Assembly (NCBI RefSeq): GCF_021568855.1
Contig: NZ_JAKGUG010000013.1
Coordinates: 1-64,000, forward strand
Source: Dethiosulfovibrio russensis
GTDB taxonomy: Bacteria > Synergistota > Synergistia > Synergistales > Dethiosulfovibrionaceae
DNA length: 64,000 nucleotides
Direction: 5' to 3'
A program made the position numbers and the translations under genes. Shown piece after piece: positions 18,274-27,596 of the stretch; the first letter of the stretch is position 1, and each line of letters begins with the position of its first letter. The notes beneath the pieces were generated by a model that was not told the DNA's origin, ran no database searches, and saw nothing but the letters and a program-made list of their open reading frames with translations.

Positions 18274-18331
18274 TATCTACGGTCGTACCATCGGTAGATA
18301 TTAGACCGAGACGGGGAAAAGGATGTATAAT
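18274..18331 (+). promoter_or_regulatory. Promoter with upstream inverted repeat
   Basis: A consensus -10 TATAAT (18326-18331) is preceded at 18 bases by TAGACC (18302-18307). Just upstream, TATCTAC (18274-18280) and GTAGATA (18294-18300) form a 7-base inverted repeat that may be an operator. The promoter serves the permease-alaX-hutP-like gene group. Confidence 0.55.
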
Positions 18332-18366
18332 CGACGGGCAAAAGACGAGTTCCAAGGGAGGTCGCG

Positions 18367-19401
18367 ATGAAAAACGTAAACATCATAGTTGCGTGCGTTT
18401 TCATACTGACTTTGGTAGCGGTAGGTATGGTGCTCAAGGCCGCTCAGAGCGTCATACTTCCCTTTGTTATAGCCTGGCTTCTTTCATACGTGTTCGGACC
18501 TATAGTCCGCTTTATGGCTCGGAAGAAGATTCCAATCTTCTTCACCATCGTGGCGGTTTTAGCCCTGTTTTTGGGGGTATGTGCCCTAGGGGCCATTTTC
18601 ATGAATACCCGGGTGGTGGCTTTCGCGTCGGCTTATCCCAAATATTACGATCAGCTCATAGCCCTCACGAAAAGCTTCACCAGCAGCGATCTGTTTCCTC
18701 CGGATTTCTGGGATAGCATAAACTGGGGCGAGAGGATGGGCAAATATCTTCTTTCCCTTTCAGGTTCCCTGGTAACCTTCCTGTCCAATCTGGTTTTAGT
18801 TATAGTTTTTTTGGTCTTTATGCTTTTGGGCAGCCCCTACGTGGAGTACAAGATCAAGAAGGCCTTCTCCGTCGACTCGGGGTCCAGGATTCTTTCTGTC
18901 CTTAAGGCCATCTCCACCCAGATAGGGAGCTATCTGACCTTACAGACCTTGATAAGCGTCTCAACCGGGGTCTGCGTTTGGTTGGCTCTGTCCTACCTTA
19001 GGGTCGATTTCGCCATGACCTGGGGGGTTTTGGCTTTCGCTCTCAATTTCATCCCGACCATCGGTTCCATAATAGCCTCGGTTCCTCCGATTCTGCTCGC
19101 TCTGGTACAGTATTATCCGAATACCTTTCCCGCCATAGGCGCGGCGGTGTCCCTTCTGTTAATCCAGATGCTTATCGGAAACGTGATAACTCCTAAGGTC
19201 ATGGGAGATAGCCTGGACGTCAGTCCGGTGGTGATACTCATATCCCTGTTTTTCTGGGGCTGGCTTTGGGGTGTCATAGGTGCGTTGCTGTCGGTACCAA
19301 TAGTGGCGATTATCAAGATAATATGCGAGAACGTCGACTCCCTGAACACGGTGGGAGTTATGATGGGGACAGGTAAACAGTATAAAAAGGAGTTCGAATG
19401 A
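18367..19401 (+). CDS. AI-2E family transporter (PerM-like permease)
   Basis: A 344-residue polytopic membrane protein. Hydrophobic segments flank a soluble central region (about 85-145), then come the family's C-terminal segments, including LNFIPTIGSIIASVPP and VGDSLDVSP-type loops (PKVMGDSLDVSPVV). ATG follows AAGGGAGG. The family includes TqsA and PerM and Na+/H+ antiporter-like members, so the substrate cannot be told. Its last codon overlaps the alaX start (ATGA). Confidence 0.88.
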   Translation: MKNVNIIVACVFILTLVAVGMVLKAAQSVILPFVIAWLLSYVFGPIVRFMARKKIPIFFTIVAVLALFLGVCALGAIFMNTRVVAFASAYPKYYDQLIALTKSFTSSDLFPPDFWDSINWGERMGKYLLSLSGSLVTFLSNLVLVIVFLVFMLLGSPYVEYKIKKAFSVDSGSRILSVLKAISTQIGSYLTLQTLISVSTGVCVWLALSYLRVDFAMTWGVLAFALNFIPTIGSIIASVPPILLALVQYYPNTFPAIGAAVSLLLIQMLIGNVITPKVMGDSLDVSPVVILISLFFWGWLWGVIGALLSVPIVAIIKIICENVDSLNTVGVMMGTGKQYKKEFE

Positions 19402-20588
19402 TCCAGAGAGGAGGTCGTTCCGAAGTGTCGGTTCGAGTGCTGAGGTTGGATAACGAAAAAGGGAAGAAAGCCAGCGTTCTGATAGAGGGCGATCACTTTC
19501 TTCATCCCGAGGGAGGCGGACAGCCCGGCGATTCTGGCGTTTTTTTCTCTGATAACTGCGATGGATTCATCTTAAATACCAGAAAGGACAACGGTCTCTG
19601 TGTCCTGGATCTAAAGCTTAAGAGCGGAGAGCTCAAAGAGGGAGACCTCCTTGAAATAGAGAGAGACGACGTCAGACATTCCGTCCTATCGAGGATGCAC
19701 TCGGGGGAGCACGTTCTTTCCCGGGTCATGGAGGACATGCGGCCAGGGCTGTCGGTTTACAAGGTCGCAGTAGGCGAGGAACGGACCGGAGTCTACCTGA
19801 GATACGACGGCGATCTGGACTGGGATTTTCTCTTCGAAGCGGAGGATCGGGCCAGAGAGGTCGTAAGGTCGTCCTTGCCGGTGGAGACCTTAGTTCTCCC
19901 GATAGAGGAAGCAAAGGGACTGGACGGTCTCAAGGCCCGGTGGGACAGGGTTTCCGACGAATTCATACGAGTTGTCCGAATACCCGAGTTCGACCTGATC
20001 GCCTGTTCTGGAAGCCACGTGGAGAACACCTCCGAGATAGGAACCCTGTTCGTCGAGTCCTTCAAGGGCAGTTCTCCCGAGTGGGAGGTCGTGTTTTCCT
20101 TGGACTCCGACAGGGATGTCCTGTATTCCAGGGAAATGAGAAGGTTGATCTCCAGGGCGAACTGTCGATACGACGAGGTGGGAAAGATAATGGATCGTCT
20201 TGGCGATGAGAACGGTAGCCTGAGAAAACAGCTCGCCAAGGTCCAGCAGTACGTGACCCTTCCGTGGGAGACCAGAGAACTAGATGGATTGACTTTCGAT
20301 GTGCTTCATTCGGTAGGGTTGCCCAAGGAGTTGGTTACCTCTTCCTGTAGAAAGAGGGCGGAAGGTCGTTCAGACTCTATCGTCTTGGCCCTCATCGACG
20401 ATGGAGTCGGTCGGGCCATCCCCTTTATGCTGTGTGTCGGGGGGGATTTCACCTTTGATTCTAAGGGTTTGCTCGGTTCGAACGAGCTCAAGGTCCGTGG
20501 AGGCGGAAGAGGGGGAGTCCTCTCGGGGCAGACGGAATGTCGTTCTCTGGACGTATGGCTGAAGGTCTGTAGAGGTATTATTTCTTGA
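19398..20588 (+). CDS. alaX: Alanyl-tRNA editing protein, AlaX long form with DHHA1-like tail
   Basis: 396 residues. The editing domain has both zinc motifs of AlaX and the AlaRS editing domain: HSGEH (H101, H105) and CSGSH (C203, H207). The N-terminal HPEGGGQPGDSG segment is also diagnostic. The C-terminal part (about 285-390), with RGGGRGGVLSGQ, matches the DHHA1 domain that follows in AlaRS-derived editors. It hydrolyses Ser- or Gly-tRNA-Ala in trans. ATG follows AAGGAG and overlaps the previous stop. Confidence 0.93.
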   Translation: MIQRGGRSEVSVRVLRLDNEKGKKASVLIEGDHFLHPEGGGQPGDSGVFFSDNCDGFILNTRKDNGLCVLDLKLKSGELKEGDLLEIERDDVRHSVLSRMHSGEHVLSRVMEDMRPGLSVYKVAVGEERTGVYLRYDGDLDWDFLFEAEDRAREVVRSSLPVETLVLPIEEAKGLDGLKARWDRVSDEFIRVVRIPEFDLIACSGSHVENTSEIGTLFVESFKGSSPEWEVVFSLDSDRDVLYSREMRRLISRANCRYDEVGKIMDRLGDENGSLRKQLAKVQQYVTLPWETRELDGLTFDVLHSVGLPKELVTSSCRKRAEGRSDSIVLALIDDGVGRAIPFMLCVGGDFTFDSKGLLGSNELKVRGGGRGGVLSGQTECRSLDVWLKVCRGIIS

Positions 20589-20606
20589 GAGGTCGGTGTT
20601 TTTTAG

Positions 20607-21146
20607 ATGAAGTGGACGAAGATGTTCGCCGGAGAGGAAAGGGAACAGGATGTCGCCGATAACGGGAGGGAGATGGAGAGAGAGATCCTGCCGGACGATG
20701 ACGACGGGGTGGAGATAGTAGCCAGGATCCGTTTTAACGCCGACGGTCAGATAGGCAGAGCCGCCTTGCTCTTGGCCTCCACCTTGACGAAGGAAGACGA
20801 GGACTCGGTCAAGAGACAGCTTCTCGGTCTGGGATGGCATTCCGTGGCAACCGAGGTTGGCGGCGTTTATGGAGATCTTCCCCAGAAGATAACCAGGGCT
20901 TTGGTAGGGGCGGCTTTAAACAGCGGTGTTATACAGAAGGACCAGAGGGAGATGCACGCCCTTATGCACGCTGCTTTCGAGTCCCTGGATGCCTTCATTC
21001 CGTCCGGTCTTCTGGAGGCCAGCATAGGTGCCAAGATAGCCATAGTCAGGAACGATCGCTGGATATCCGTCGCCGTCATGGGGGATACCGCCTATCATGC
21101 TGTGGCCCACCACGAGAGGTTCGGCCTGGGGGTCATGCATATCTGA
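20607..21146 (+). CDS. HutP family RNA-binding regulator
   Basis: 179 residues: an acidic, probably flexible N-terminus (1-45), then a full HutP domain. The match to Bacillus HutP is clear: QIGRAALLL near the start, SGVIQ followed by REMHALMHAAFESLD, DRWISVAVMGD and a C-terminal HHERFGLGVMHI. The Mg2+-ligand histidines of HutP have counterparts at H117, H121 and H169. Bacillus HutP binds L-histidine and Mg2+ and then the hut leader RNA to prevent termination. No histidine-degradation genes are nearby, so the target RNA is unknown. The homology is strong; the role is inference. Confidence 0.87.
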   Translation: MKWTKMFAGEEREQDVADNGREMEREILPDDDDGVEIVARIRFNADGQIGRAALLLASTLTKEDEDSVKRQLLGLGWHSVATEVGGVYGDLPQKITRALVGAALNSGVIQKDQREMHALMHAAFESLDAFIPSGLLEASIGAKIAIVRNDRWISVAVMGDTAYHAVAHHERFGLGVMHI

Positions 21147-21160
21147 ATCGATTTCTCTCC

Positions 21161-21189
21161 TTGATAAAAATCGGCAGCTGTGATAAATT
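21161..21189 (+). promoter_or_regulatory. Promoter of rpmE
   Basis: -35 TTGATA (21161-21166), 17-base spacer, -10 TAAATT (21184-21189), in the gap after the HutP-like gene. Confidence 0.6.
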
Positions 21190-21254
21190 TTCGTTTTGAG
21201 ATGTTTTCGGTTCTTAGGAATATCGAACGTTTTATTTAGAGGAGGAGCTTCAAT

Positions 21255-21485
21255 ATGAAAAAGGACATTCACCCCAACTACGGGCCCTGCAAGGTCTCCT
21301 GCGCCTGTGGGAACACCTTCGAGACCCAGGCGACCGTCGATGAGATCAAGGTAGGCGTCTGCTCGGTCTGCCATCCTTTCTACACCGGTAAGAAGGGAAG
21401 GTTCCTCTCCGAGGCCGGAAGGCTGGAGAAGTTCAACAAGAAATACGCTGGAATCAACTACGGCCAGAAAGAGGCCACCGAGTAA
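21255..21485 (+). CDS. rpmE: 50S ribosomal protein L31, zinc-binding type
   Basis: 76 residues starting MKKDIHPNY, with cysteines C12, C16, C18, C36 and C39. The CxC and CxxC arrangement marks the zinc-containing C+ form. [12 protein letters not shown] is typical. ATG follows AGGAGGAG. L31 bridges the subunits and C+ forms serve as a zinc store. A strong terminator follows, so it is monocistronic. Confidence 0.97.
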   Translation: MKKDIHPNYGPCKVSCACGNTFETQATVDEIKVGVCSVCHPFYTGKKGRFLSEAGRLEKFNKKYAGINYGQKEATE

Positions 21486-21512
21486 AAGAGGGGCTTTGCC
21501 CCTCTTTTTTTT
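21486..21512 (+). terminator. Terminator of rpmE
   Basis: AAGAGGGGC pairs with GCCCCTCTT around a TTT loop, followed by further Ts, directly at the rpmE stop. Confidence 0.93.
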
Positions 21513-21544
21513 CTAGAGTATCTCAGAAGAGAAAGGGGCACATC

Positions 21545-22192
21545 ATGAGAGTCGATCTGATCTATACTACCCCGGACTATCTCATGGCCGTATGGCTCGC
21601 AGGCCATACATGTCACAGTCCCAAGGCCCCTCAGGAGCTATACGCCGAGCCGGTCAGCAGGGAAAAGATGCTGAAACTTGCCGACTTCCTCATCGAGGCG
21701 AAGCACCTGAGCGTCATGGAGCATTGTTCCATGACCTTCGCCGTTTCCGGGGTTTCCAGAACTTTGCTGGCCCAGTACAGTCGCCACAGGATAGGGGTCA
21801 GTTTGAGCGTTCAGAGTCAGCGCTACGTATCGGAGAGATCCGATTCTGGAGCCGTCTTCGATCACGTGGTTCCCCCTACCATATCGGCATCTCCGGAGGC
21901 CATGGAGATATTTTCCAAGGCTATGGAAAGCTGTCAGGATTGCTACGATAGACTGCTGGACGTCGGAATGCCCAGGGAAGACGCTCGGTTCGTACTTCCC
22001 GGCGCAATAACCACTAACTTCGTAACCACGTTGAACTTGCGGTCTTTTCTCGATGTCTACAGAAAGAGAGTAGATGTCAAGGGGGCTCAATGGGAGATTC
22101 GGGAGCTTTTGGTCGAGATGGGAAGGTTGTTGCTCGAAAAGGAATCCTGGCTTAAGCCCTATCTGGGCTCCGATCTGGAGGAGAAACGATGA
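21545..22192 (+). CDS. thyX: Flavin-dependent thymidylate synthase
   Basis: 215 residues with the ThyX signature RHR (80-82) followed eight residues later by S91, then QRYV, i.e. the RHRx8S version of the motif. H53-region KHLSVMEH (residues 53-60) and the C-terminal N-L-R-S-F segment (TTLNLRSFLDVY) also fit. ThyX makes dTMP from dUMP using FAD, NADPH and methylene-tetrahydrofolate and is common in anaerobes. ATG is preceded by AGAAAGGGG. The stop overlaps the next ATG. Confidence 0.96.
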   Translation: MRVDLIYTTPDYLMAVWLAGHTCHSPKAPQELYAEPVSREKMLKLADFLIEAKHLSVMEHCSMTFAVSGVSRTLLAQYSRHRIGVSLSVQSQRYVSERSDSGAVFDHVVPPTISASPEAMEIFSKAMESCQDCYDRLLDVGMPREDARFVLPGAITTNFVTTLNLRSFLDVYRKRVDVKGAQWEIRELLVEMGRLLLEKESWLKPYLGSDLEEKR

Positions 22193-23163
22193 TATTAGGT
22201 CCAATCAAGCTCATGGCTCTTTTGGCAGGAGCTTCCGACAGGGTGTCGGAAAAAGCCTGTCCGGAGACCTTGCCGGTCGGAGGGCAGGCGGTCATAGAAG
22301 GGGTCATAATGAAGGGCCCCAGCCATTGGGGAATGGCGGTGCGCCAGCCCGACGGCGATATATGGAAAGATCGCTGGTCCTGCGCTGGCTGGGATAAAAA
22401 AGGCATATGGAAAACCCCTGTGTTCAGGGGAATGGCCACTATGGCAGAGATGCTCAGAGAGGGCTTCAGGGCTCTGTCCAGATCCGCCCAGATAGCCCTG
22501 GGGGAGGAAGAGGAGCTTACCTCCTTCGATATAGCCATGTCCGTTCTGGTGGCGGTTGTGGCGGTAGTCGGACTTTTCGTCGCCTTGCCCCTTTGGATAG
22601 GCGATCTTTTCGGAGGCTGGTTCGGCCTGGGGCATCTGGCTAAAAACGTGGTGGAGGGCGTCGCCAGAGGGCTCGTCTTCGTCTCCTATGTCGGTTGTAT
22701 CGGCCTGTGGAAGGACATCCGAGAGGTTCTGATGTACCACGGAGCGGAACACAAGACCATAAACGCTTTTGAGGCCGGATCCCCTATGACGGTAAAGAGG
22801 ATAGGAAGGTATTCCAGGATCCATCCCAGATGCGGGACTTCCTTTCTTCTGGTGGTGGTGGTCATGAGTATTATAGTCTTCTCCCTGGTCGGAGGAGGAG
22901 GAATCCTGTGGAGGGTGGGCTCCAGGGTGGTGCTGTTGCCTCTGGTGATAGGCCTTTCCTACGAGATAATACGTTCCTCCGCGAAATGGGGGTCCTTGGG
23001 CAAGAGCATAATGGCTCCGGCCTTGAGCCTGCAGTACCTTACGACCAGGATACCGACCTCCAGACAGTTGGAGGTCGCCCTGTCCGCCTTGGAATCCGCT
23101 CTTGACGTTTCCTTCTTGCCCGATAGACCTGGGAGGGATCTGTACCGTGAAACTAGACGATAA
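22189..23163 (+). CDS. DUF1385 family membrane protein
   Basis: 324 residues with the DUF1385 hallmarks [15 protein letters not shown] near the N-terminus, [13 protein letters not shown] in the middle and [11 protein letters not shown] before the last membrane segments. About four transmembrane helices are visible. The rpmE-DUF1385-prfA-prmC order recurs in Firmicutes and Synergistota, hinting at a link to translation, but the biochemical role is unknown. It overlaps thyX by 4 bases and prfA by 17. Confidence 0.9.
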   Translation: MILGPIKLMALLAGASDRVSEKACPETLPVGGQAVIEGVIMKGPSHWGMAVRQPDGDIWKDRWSCAGWDKKGIWKTPVFRGMATMAEMLREGFRALSRSAQIALGEEEELTSFDIAMSVLVAVVAVVGLFVALPLWIGDLFGGWFGLGHLAKNVVEGVARGLVFVSYVGCIGLWKDIREVLMYHGAEHKTINAFEAGSPMTVKRIGRYSRIHPRCGTSFLLVVVVMSIIVFSLVGGGGILWRVGSRVVLLPLVIGLSYEIIRSSAKWGSLGKSIMAPALSLQYLTTRIPTSRQLEVALSALESALDVSFLPDRPGRDLYRETRR

Positions 23164-24223
23164 ACTTCAGGAAATAGCGGCCATCCATGAGGAAATAGAG
23201 CACAAAATGGCCGACCCCTCGGTGACTTCCAACCCCAGAGAGCTTCAGTCTCTGGGGAAGAAGCATGCCGAGCTTTCGGAGATCGTGGGGGCCTACGAAG
23301 AATACAAGAGGATAAGATCCGATCTGGAGGAAGCCAAGGCCCTTTTGGACTCGGACGACCCCGAGATGGCCCAGTTGGCCAAGGAGGAGGCTCATAGTCT
23401 GGAGCCTCTTCTGGAGGAGCAGGAGAAAAAGGTTACCTTGTTGCTTCTTCCCAAGGACCCGAACGACGATAAAAGCGTGATGGTAGAGATAAGAGCCGGT
23501 ACCGGCGGAGACGAGGCCGCTCTTTTTGCCTCCGACCTTTTCCGTATGTACAGTCGTTTCGCCGAGCAGCGTCGATGGTCGGTGGAGATACTGGATGCCA
23601 ACGAGACGGAGATAGGAGGCTACAAGGAGATCGTCTTCAAGGTCGACGGCCAGGGGGCCTACAGCGATCTAAAGTACGAGAGCGGGGTTCACAGAGTTCA
23701 GAGGGTTCCTGCCACCGAGTCCGGGGGGAGGATACATACGTCCGCCGCCACGGTGGCGGTCTTACCCGAGGCGGAGGAGGTCGACGTTGAGATCCGTCAG
23801 GAAGATCTCAAGATAGATACCTATCGTTCCAGCGGTGCCGGAGGACAGCACGTCAATATGACCGACTCGGCTGTCAGGATCACCCACCTCCCGACCGGTA
23901 TAGTCGTCACCTGCCAGGATGAGAGGTCTCAGATAAAGAACAGGGCGAGGGCCATGGCTTTCTTGCGGACCAAACTATACGACATGGAGCAGCGGAAGAG
24001 ACAGGACGCCGAAGCCCAGGAGCGAAAGGGTCAGATAGGTTCGGGGGACCGTTCCGAGAGGATAAGGACCTACAATTTTCCTCAAAACAGGATAACCGAT
24101 CATAGGATAGGCCTTACCCTTTACAAGCTCGAAGCCGCCATGGGGGGAGCCATAACGGAGCTGGTAGAGGCTCTTAGAATGGCCGAACAGGCGGAGCGGA
24201 TGAAGGATCTGGACGATAGGTGA
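23147..24223 (+). CDS. prfA: Peptide chain release factor 1
   Basis: 358 residues with the catalytic GGQ motif at 232-234 ([10 protein letters not shown]) and the RF1-type PAT tripeptide region ([14 protein letters not shown]). GTG at 23147 is selected: GGGAGGGA lies 8 bases upstream and the resulting [10 protein letters not shown] start fits RF1 length. An in-frame ATG at 23102 would add 15 non-conserved residues inside the previous gene. RF1 terminates at UAA and UAG; its glutamine is methylated by PrmC, encoded next. Confidence 0.97.
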   Translation: MKLDDKLQEIAAIHEEIEHKMADPSVTSNPRELQSLGKKHAELSEIVGAYEEYKRIRSDLEEAKALLDSDDPEMAQLAKEEAHSLEPLLEEQEKKVTLLLLPKDPNDDKSVMVEIRAGTGGDEAALFASDLFRMYSRFAEQRRWSVEILDANETEIGGYKEIVFKVDGQGAYSDLKYESGVHRVQRVPATESGGRIHTSAATVAVLPEAEEVDVEIRQEDLKIDTYRSSGAGGQHVNMTDSAVRITHLPTGIVVTCQDERSQIKNRARAMAFLRTKLYDMEQRKRQDAEAQERKGQIGSGDRSERIRTYNFPQNRITDHRIGLTLYKLEAAMGGAITELVEALRMAEQAERMKDLDDR

Positions 24224-25068
24224 GCTCGTCCCTGAAAGATCTGAGGCGGCTGTTTATAGCGGATCTATCCGAGGCCGGGGTCGATAATCCCGATCTGGAT
24301 GTCGACCTGATATTATCTCATTTTATGGGTGTGGATAGGTCGTGGATCCACTGTCACGGGGAATTTTCCGTGGAAGGTGTCACATTGGACTCCATGAAGG
24401 CGGCTGTCCTTAGGCGGAAGGACAGAGAGCCTCTCCACTATATTTTAGGCAGCTGTCCCTTCTGGGGAAAGTCCCTGTCCGTGAGGTCCGGCAGCCTGAT
24501 TCCCCGGCCTGAGACGGAGTTTCTGGTCGAAGCGGCCCTAAGGGACTTCAACGGTGGAACGTTCGTCGACTGGGGGACCGGCTCGGGATGTATCGCCTGT
24601 GCGATTCTGTCCGATAGACCGGAGGCCTTCTGTATCGCGGTAGACTCCGAGGCATCGGCTATAGAGGTAGCCTACGGCAATCTCCAGAGAGAGGGGGTCT
24701 TGAACCGCTGTCTGCTTTGGCACTGCTCGACCCCCGAGTCCATCCCTTTGGCTTCCGGAACGGTGGATCTGGTAGTCTCCAATCCACCCTATATCCCCTC
24801 CGAGGACGTTCCGTCGTTGATGCCGGAGGTATCCCGTTACGAGCCTCGTTCGGCCCTCGATGGAGGGCCAGATGGTCTGGATCCATACAGAATGCTCCTG
24901 CCGTGGGCGGAGAGGGTTCTACGGCCCGGAGGGCTGCTTTGGGTCGAGTTCGGAGGGACAGACCAGGTTAGATCTCTAACTGAGATGACGCCGTCGGGGC
25001 TGTCGCTCCTCGATATGAGGGACGACCTTTCCGGTGTACCTCGCCTTATGGGATGGCGTCGTGTATAA
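24220..25068 (+). CDS. prmC: Release factor glutamine methyltransferase
   Basis: 282 residues; SAM-binding Rossmann fold with [11 protein letters not shown] (motif I) and the catalytic NPPY at 188-191, followed by the family-typical [15 protein letters not shown] and [14 protein letters not shown]. It N5-methylates the GGQ glutamine of RF1/RF2. GTG start overlaps the prfA stop (GTGA). Confidence 0.96.
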   Translation: MSSSLKDLRRLFIADLSEAGVDNPDLDVDLILSHFMGVDRSWIHCHGEFSVEGVTLDSMKAAVLRRKDREPLHYILGSCPFWGKSLSVRSGSLIPRPETEFLVEAALRDFNGGTFVDWGTGSGCIACAILSDRPEAFCIAVDSEASAIEVAYGNLQREGVLNRCLLWHCSTPESIPLASGTVDLVVSNPPYIPSEDVPSLMPEVSRYEPRSALDGGPDGLDPYRMLLPWAERVLRPGGLLWVEFGGTDQVRSLTEMTPSGLSLLDMRDDLSGVPRLMGWRRV

Positions 25069-25069
25069 T
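25064..25069 (+). promoter_or_regulatory. Possible -10 element before trxB
   Basis: A consensus TATAAT overlaps the prmC stop codon, 67 bases before trxB. Only a weak -35 (TCGCCT at 17 bases) accompanies it. Confidence 0.4.
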
Positions 25070-25135
25070 AATCAGCTGGTTATATCCTGCGCTCGTGTCG
25101 CATGGAAGAGATATCAGAACTGAGGAGGAGTTGTC

Positions 25136-26053
25136 ATGGAACAGAGAGATCTTGTCATCATAGGGGCCGGGCCTGCCGGTCTTACCGCGGCCATCTACGG
25201 AAGAAGGGCCGGTTTGAGCACCTTGGTGATAGAGAAAGGCGTCTTCGGAGGCGCTATCTGCGTGACCGACGAGATCGAGAACTGGCCTGGAATTAAGCAC
25301 GCTACCGGTCCCGAGCTCGGAGATATGTTCAGAGACCATGCCGAGTCCCTGAAGACAGAGTTCATGGAGGCAGAGGTCAAGTCCATCAAGGAGAACGGAG
25401 ATTCCAAGATAGTCGTGACCGATAAGGGCGAGATAGAGGCCAAGGCCCTTATCGTCGCTACCGGGGCCAGCTTCAGAAAGCTCGGTTGCCCCGGAGAGGC
25501 CGAGTTCACCGGCAAGGGGGTCAGCTACTGTGCTACCTGCGACGGAGCCTTCTTCGAGGATCTCGAGATAGCGGTCATCGGAGGAGGAAACACCGCCGTC
25601 GAGGAGGCCTGCTACCTCACTCAGTTCGCTTCCAAGGTCTATGTAGTACATAGAAGGGACAAGTTCCGTGCCGACCAGGTGGCGGTGGATCGAGCCCTGG
25701 CCAATCCCAAGATCCAGCCTGTCTGGGATTCCGTGGTCGAGGAGATCGCCGGAGACGGTATGGTCGAGAAGGTTGTTCTCAAGAACGTCAAGACCGAAGA
25801 GATTTCCGAGATTCCCGTATCCGGTGTGTTCATGTTCGTAGGCAACACACCCAACGCCGAGTTGGTCAAGGATATTCTGGAGACCGAGAAGGGCGGATGG
25901 GTCAAGACCGACGAGAAGATGGCCTCGTCGATGAAGGGACTCTTCGTCGCCGGAGATCTTAGGAGCAAATCTCTCCGCCAGGTGGTCACTGCCGCCAGCG
26001 ATGGAGCCATCGCGGCCATGTCCTCCTACGAATATATTGCGGAGCACTTCTAG
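25136..26053 (+). CDS. trxB: Thioredoxin reductase
   Basis: 305 residues with the FAD-binding GAGPAGLTAAIYGRRAG, the redox pair C132-A-T-C135 followed by D, the NADP(H)-binding GGGNTAVEEACYL and the C-terminal FAD motif GLFVAGDLRSKSLRQ. It reduces thioredoxin with NADPH. ATG follows AGGAGGAG. A strong terminator follows, so the gene ends its transcript. A ferredoxin- or NADH-using relative is possible from sequence. Confidence 0.95.
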   Translation: MEQRDLVIIGAGPAGLTAAIYGRRAGLSTLVIEKGVFGGAICVTDEIENWPGIKHATGPELGDMFRDHAESLKTEFMEAEVKSIKENGDSKIVVTDKGEIEAKALIVATGASFRKLGCPGEAEFTGKGVSYCATCDGAFFEDLEIAVIGGGNTAVEEACYLTQFASKVYVVHRRDKFRADQVAVDRALANPKIQPVWDSVVEEIAGDGMVEKVVLKNVKTEEISEIPVSGVFMFVGNTPNAELVKDILETEKGGWVKTDEKMASSMKGLFVAGDLRSKSLRQVVTAASDGAIAAMSSYEYIAEHF

Positions 26054-26075
26054 AGGATTTATACTTATAGGCGGT

Positions 26076-26109
26076 GGGGCGGGGTGGCTGTCACCCCGCC
26101 CCTTTCTTT
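26076..26109 (+). terminator. Terminator of trxB
   Basis: An 11-pair GC-rich stem (26076-26086 with 26092-26102) is followed by TTTCTTT. Confidence 0.92.
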
Positions 26110-26144
26110 AGGTAAAATGTCCCTTCAACGGAGGAGGATGATCG

Positions 26145-27080
26145 ATGATCGTCACTGTGACTCTAAACCCAGCGGTCGATGAAGGCTACGTAGTCAGGGA
26201 TTTCAATCCAGGAGGGTGGTTTCGGGCGGTATCGTCCGACAGATCTCCTGGGGGAAAGGGAATCAACGTCTCTTTGCTCCTGAATCAGCTGGGCCATGAA
26301 TCGGCTGCTATGGGCTTTCTGGCTGGGTTCAACGGGGATTACATCAGAGATGTCTTGCGGCGTCTTCGCATAACCACCAACTTCGTACACGTTACCGGAG
26401 AGACCAGGACCAACGTCTACGTGGTGGACGAGACCGGTCGGGTCGAGACGGGAATATCCGAGTCCGGACCGGAGATCTCCGAGGAGGCGCTCACCCGCTT
26501 TCTGTCCAATTACAGACGGATGTTGAACAGAGCTTCGGTAGTGGTGATAGGAGGTTCCATCCCTCCGGGAGTTCCGCAGGATATCTACAGGGATCTGGTA
26601 TCAACGGCCAAGGACGTGGGAGTGGAAACCTTCGTAGACGCCGCCGGGCCAGCTTTTATGGCTGGCATAGAGGCGGGGCCGTCCTTCGCCAAGATCGACC
26701 ATAGGTTCATGTCTCAGCTTTCGGGAACCCCGCTCTCCACCCTGGACAACCTGATTCGCGCTGTCTCCGACCTCCACGATCTGGGGGTAAACTGGGCGGT
26801 CTCCTCGTACCACGTCTACGGAGACGTATTCTTCACCCCGGACGGTATCTATCTGGCAAAACTGGGAGACAGGACCGACGTGGTCTCGATGTTCGGGGCC
26901 AGCGATGCCCTGGTGGCTGGATTGGTAGTCGGTTACAGGGAAGGCATGTCTCCGGAGGAGGCCATCCGTTTCAGCATGGCCTGCGCCATGGAGGAAGCTA
27001 CCCACATAGGCAAGGGGATCAGCGGCAGAGACGCAGTGGAACGGTATATGTCGACGGTGGAGATAGAGAAACTTCGTTGA
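26145..27080 (+). CDS. PfkB-family carbohydrate kinase with divergent motifs
   Basis: 311 residues of the 1-phosphofructokinase-like hexose kinase family: TLNPAVDEGY at the N-terminus, PGGKGINVSLLL (35-46) and GGSIPPGVPQ (136-145). The usual GAGD anion-hole motif reads GASD (251-254), keeping catalytic D254 but replacing the second glycine by serine. The usual KPN-x-x-E segment reads AKIDHRFMS (182-190), and the SLGxxG ATP loop reads SSYHVYGD. The fold is clear but substrate and even activity are uncertain. No sugar-transport or PTS genes adjoin it. ATG follows GGAGGAGG. Confidence 0.8.
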   Translation: MIVTVTLNPAVDEGYVVRDFNPGGWFRAVSSDRSPGGKGINVSLLLNQLGHESAAMGFLAGFNGDYIRDVLRRLRITTNFVHVTGETRTNVYVVDETGRVETGISESGPEISEEALTRFLSNYRRMLNRASVVVIGGSIPPGVPQDIYRDLVSTAKDVGVETFVDAAGPAFMAGIEAGPSFAKIDHRFMSQLSGTPLSTLDNLIRAVSDLHDLGVNWAVSSYHVYGDVFFTPDGIYLAKLGDRTDVVSMFGASDALVAGLVVGYREGMSPEEAIRFSMACAMEEATHIGKGISGRDAVERYMSTVEIEKLR

Positions 27081-27146
27081 CCGTCAAATTTCGGTTCAAG
27101 CCGGAGACGGGAAGCATCCGAAACTACTGATAGGAGGTGGGTGCTT

Positions 27147-27596
27147 ATGGAACAGAAGAATCAGAACGCTCAGTTGGCCTATCAGGTCACGAGGATCAGA
27201 ACTGCCTCTAGAGAACAGCTGTTGCTGATAACCTACGACATAGCCATTAGGTTTTGTATAGCCGCTGAGTCTGCCATAGCGAAGGGGAACACCGAGGAAA
27301 GCCACGAAAATCTTTTGAGAGCACAGAACGCCGTGAGAGAGTTGATGGTGTCCCTTAACGTAGAGGTCGGTGGTTCCGTTGCGGAGGACTTGATGGGGCT
27401 CTACGATTTCATGCATCGTAGTCTCGTGGAGGCCAACGTGGAGAAATCGAAGGAAAAGGTGGCTATGGTCAGGTCCATGCTGGAAGAGCTGCGGGACACC
27501 TGGCAGGAGGCATTGGAGAAGATCAAGAAAGAGGCCATCTCCAAAAAGCAGGAGGAGCCCGTCCCGTCCGGGGGAGGGGTCAGTTTTGCCGGTTAA
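27147..27596 (+). CDS. fliS: Flagellar protein FliS, export chaperone
   Basis: 149 residues with the FliS pattern: AYQVTRIRTASREQLLLITYDIAIRF at the N-terminus, then helices of the flagellin-binding bundle with the AQNAVRELMVSLNVEVGG region. ATG at 27147 is preferred to GTG at 27141, which abuts AGGAGGTGG. FliS caps flagellin in the cytosol before export. The C-terminal tail from about 130 is extra and low in complexity. Flagellin genes are not in the window. Confidence 0.88.
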   Translation: MEQKNQNAQLAYQVTRIRTASREQLLLITYDIAIRFCIAAESAIAKGNTEESHENLLRAQNAVRELMVSLNVEVGGSVAEDLMGLYDFMHRSLVEANVEKSKEKVAMVRSMLEELRDTWQEALEKIKKEAISKKQEEPVPSGGGVSFAG

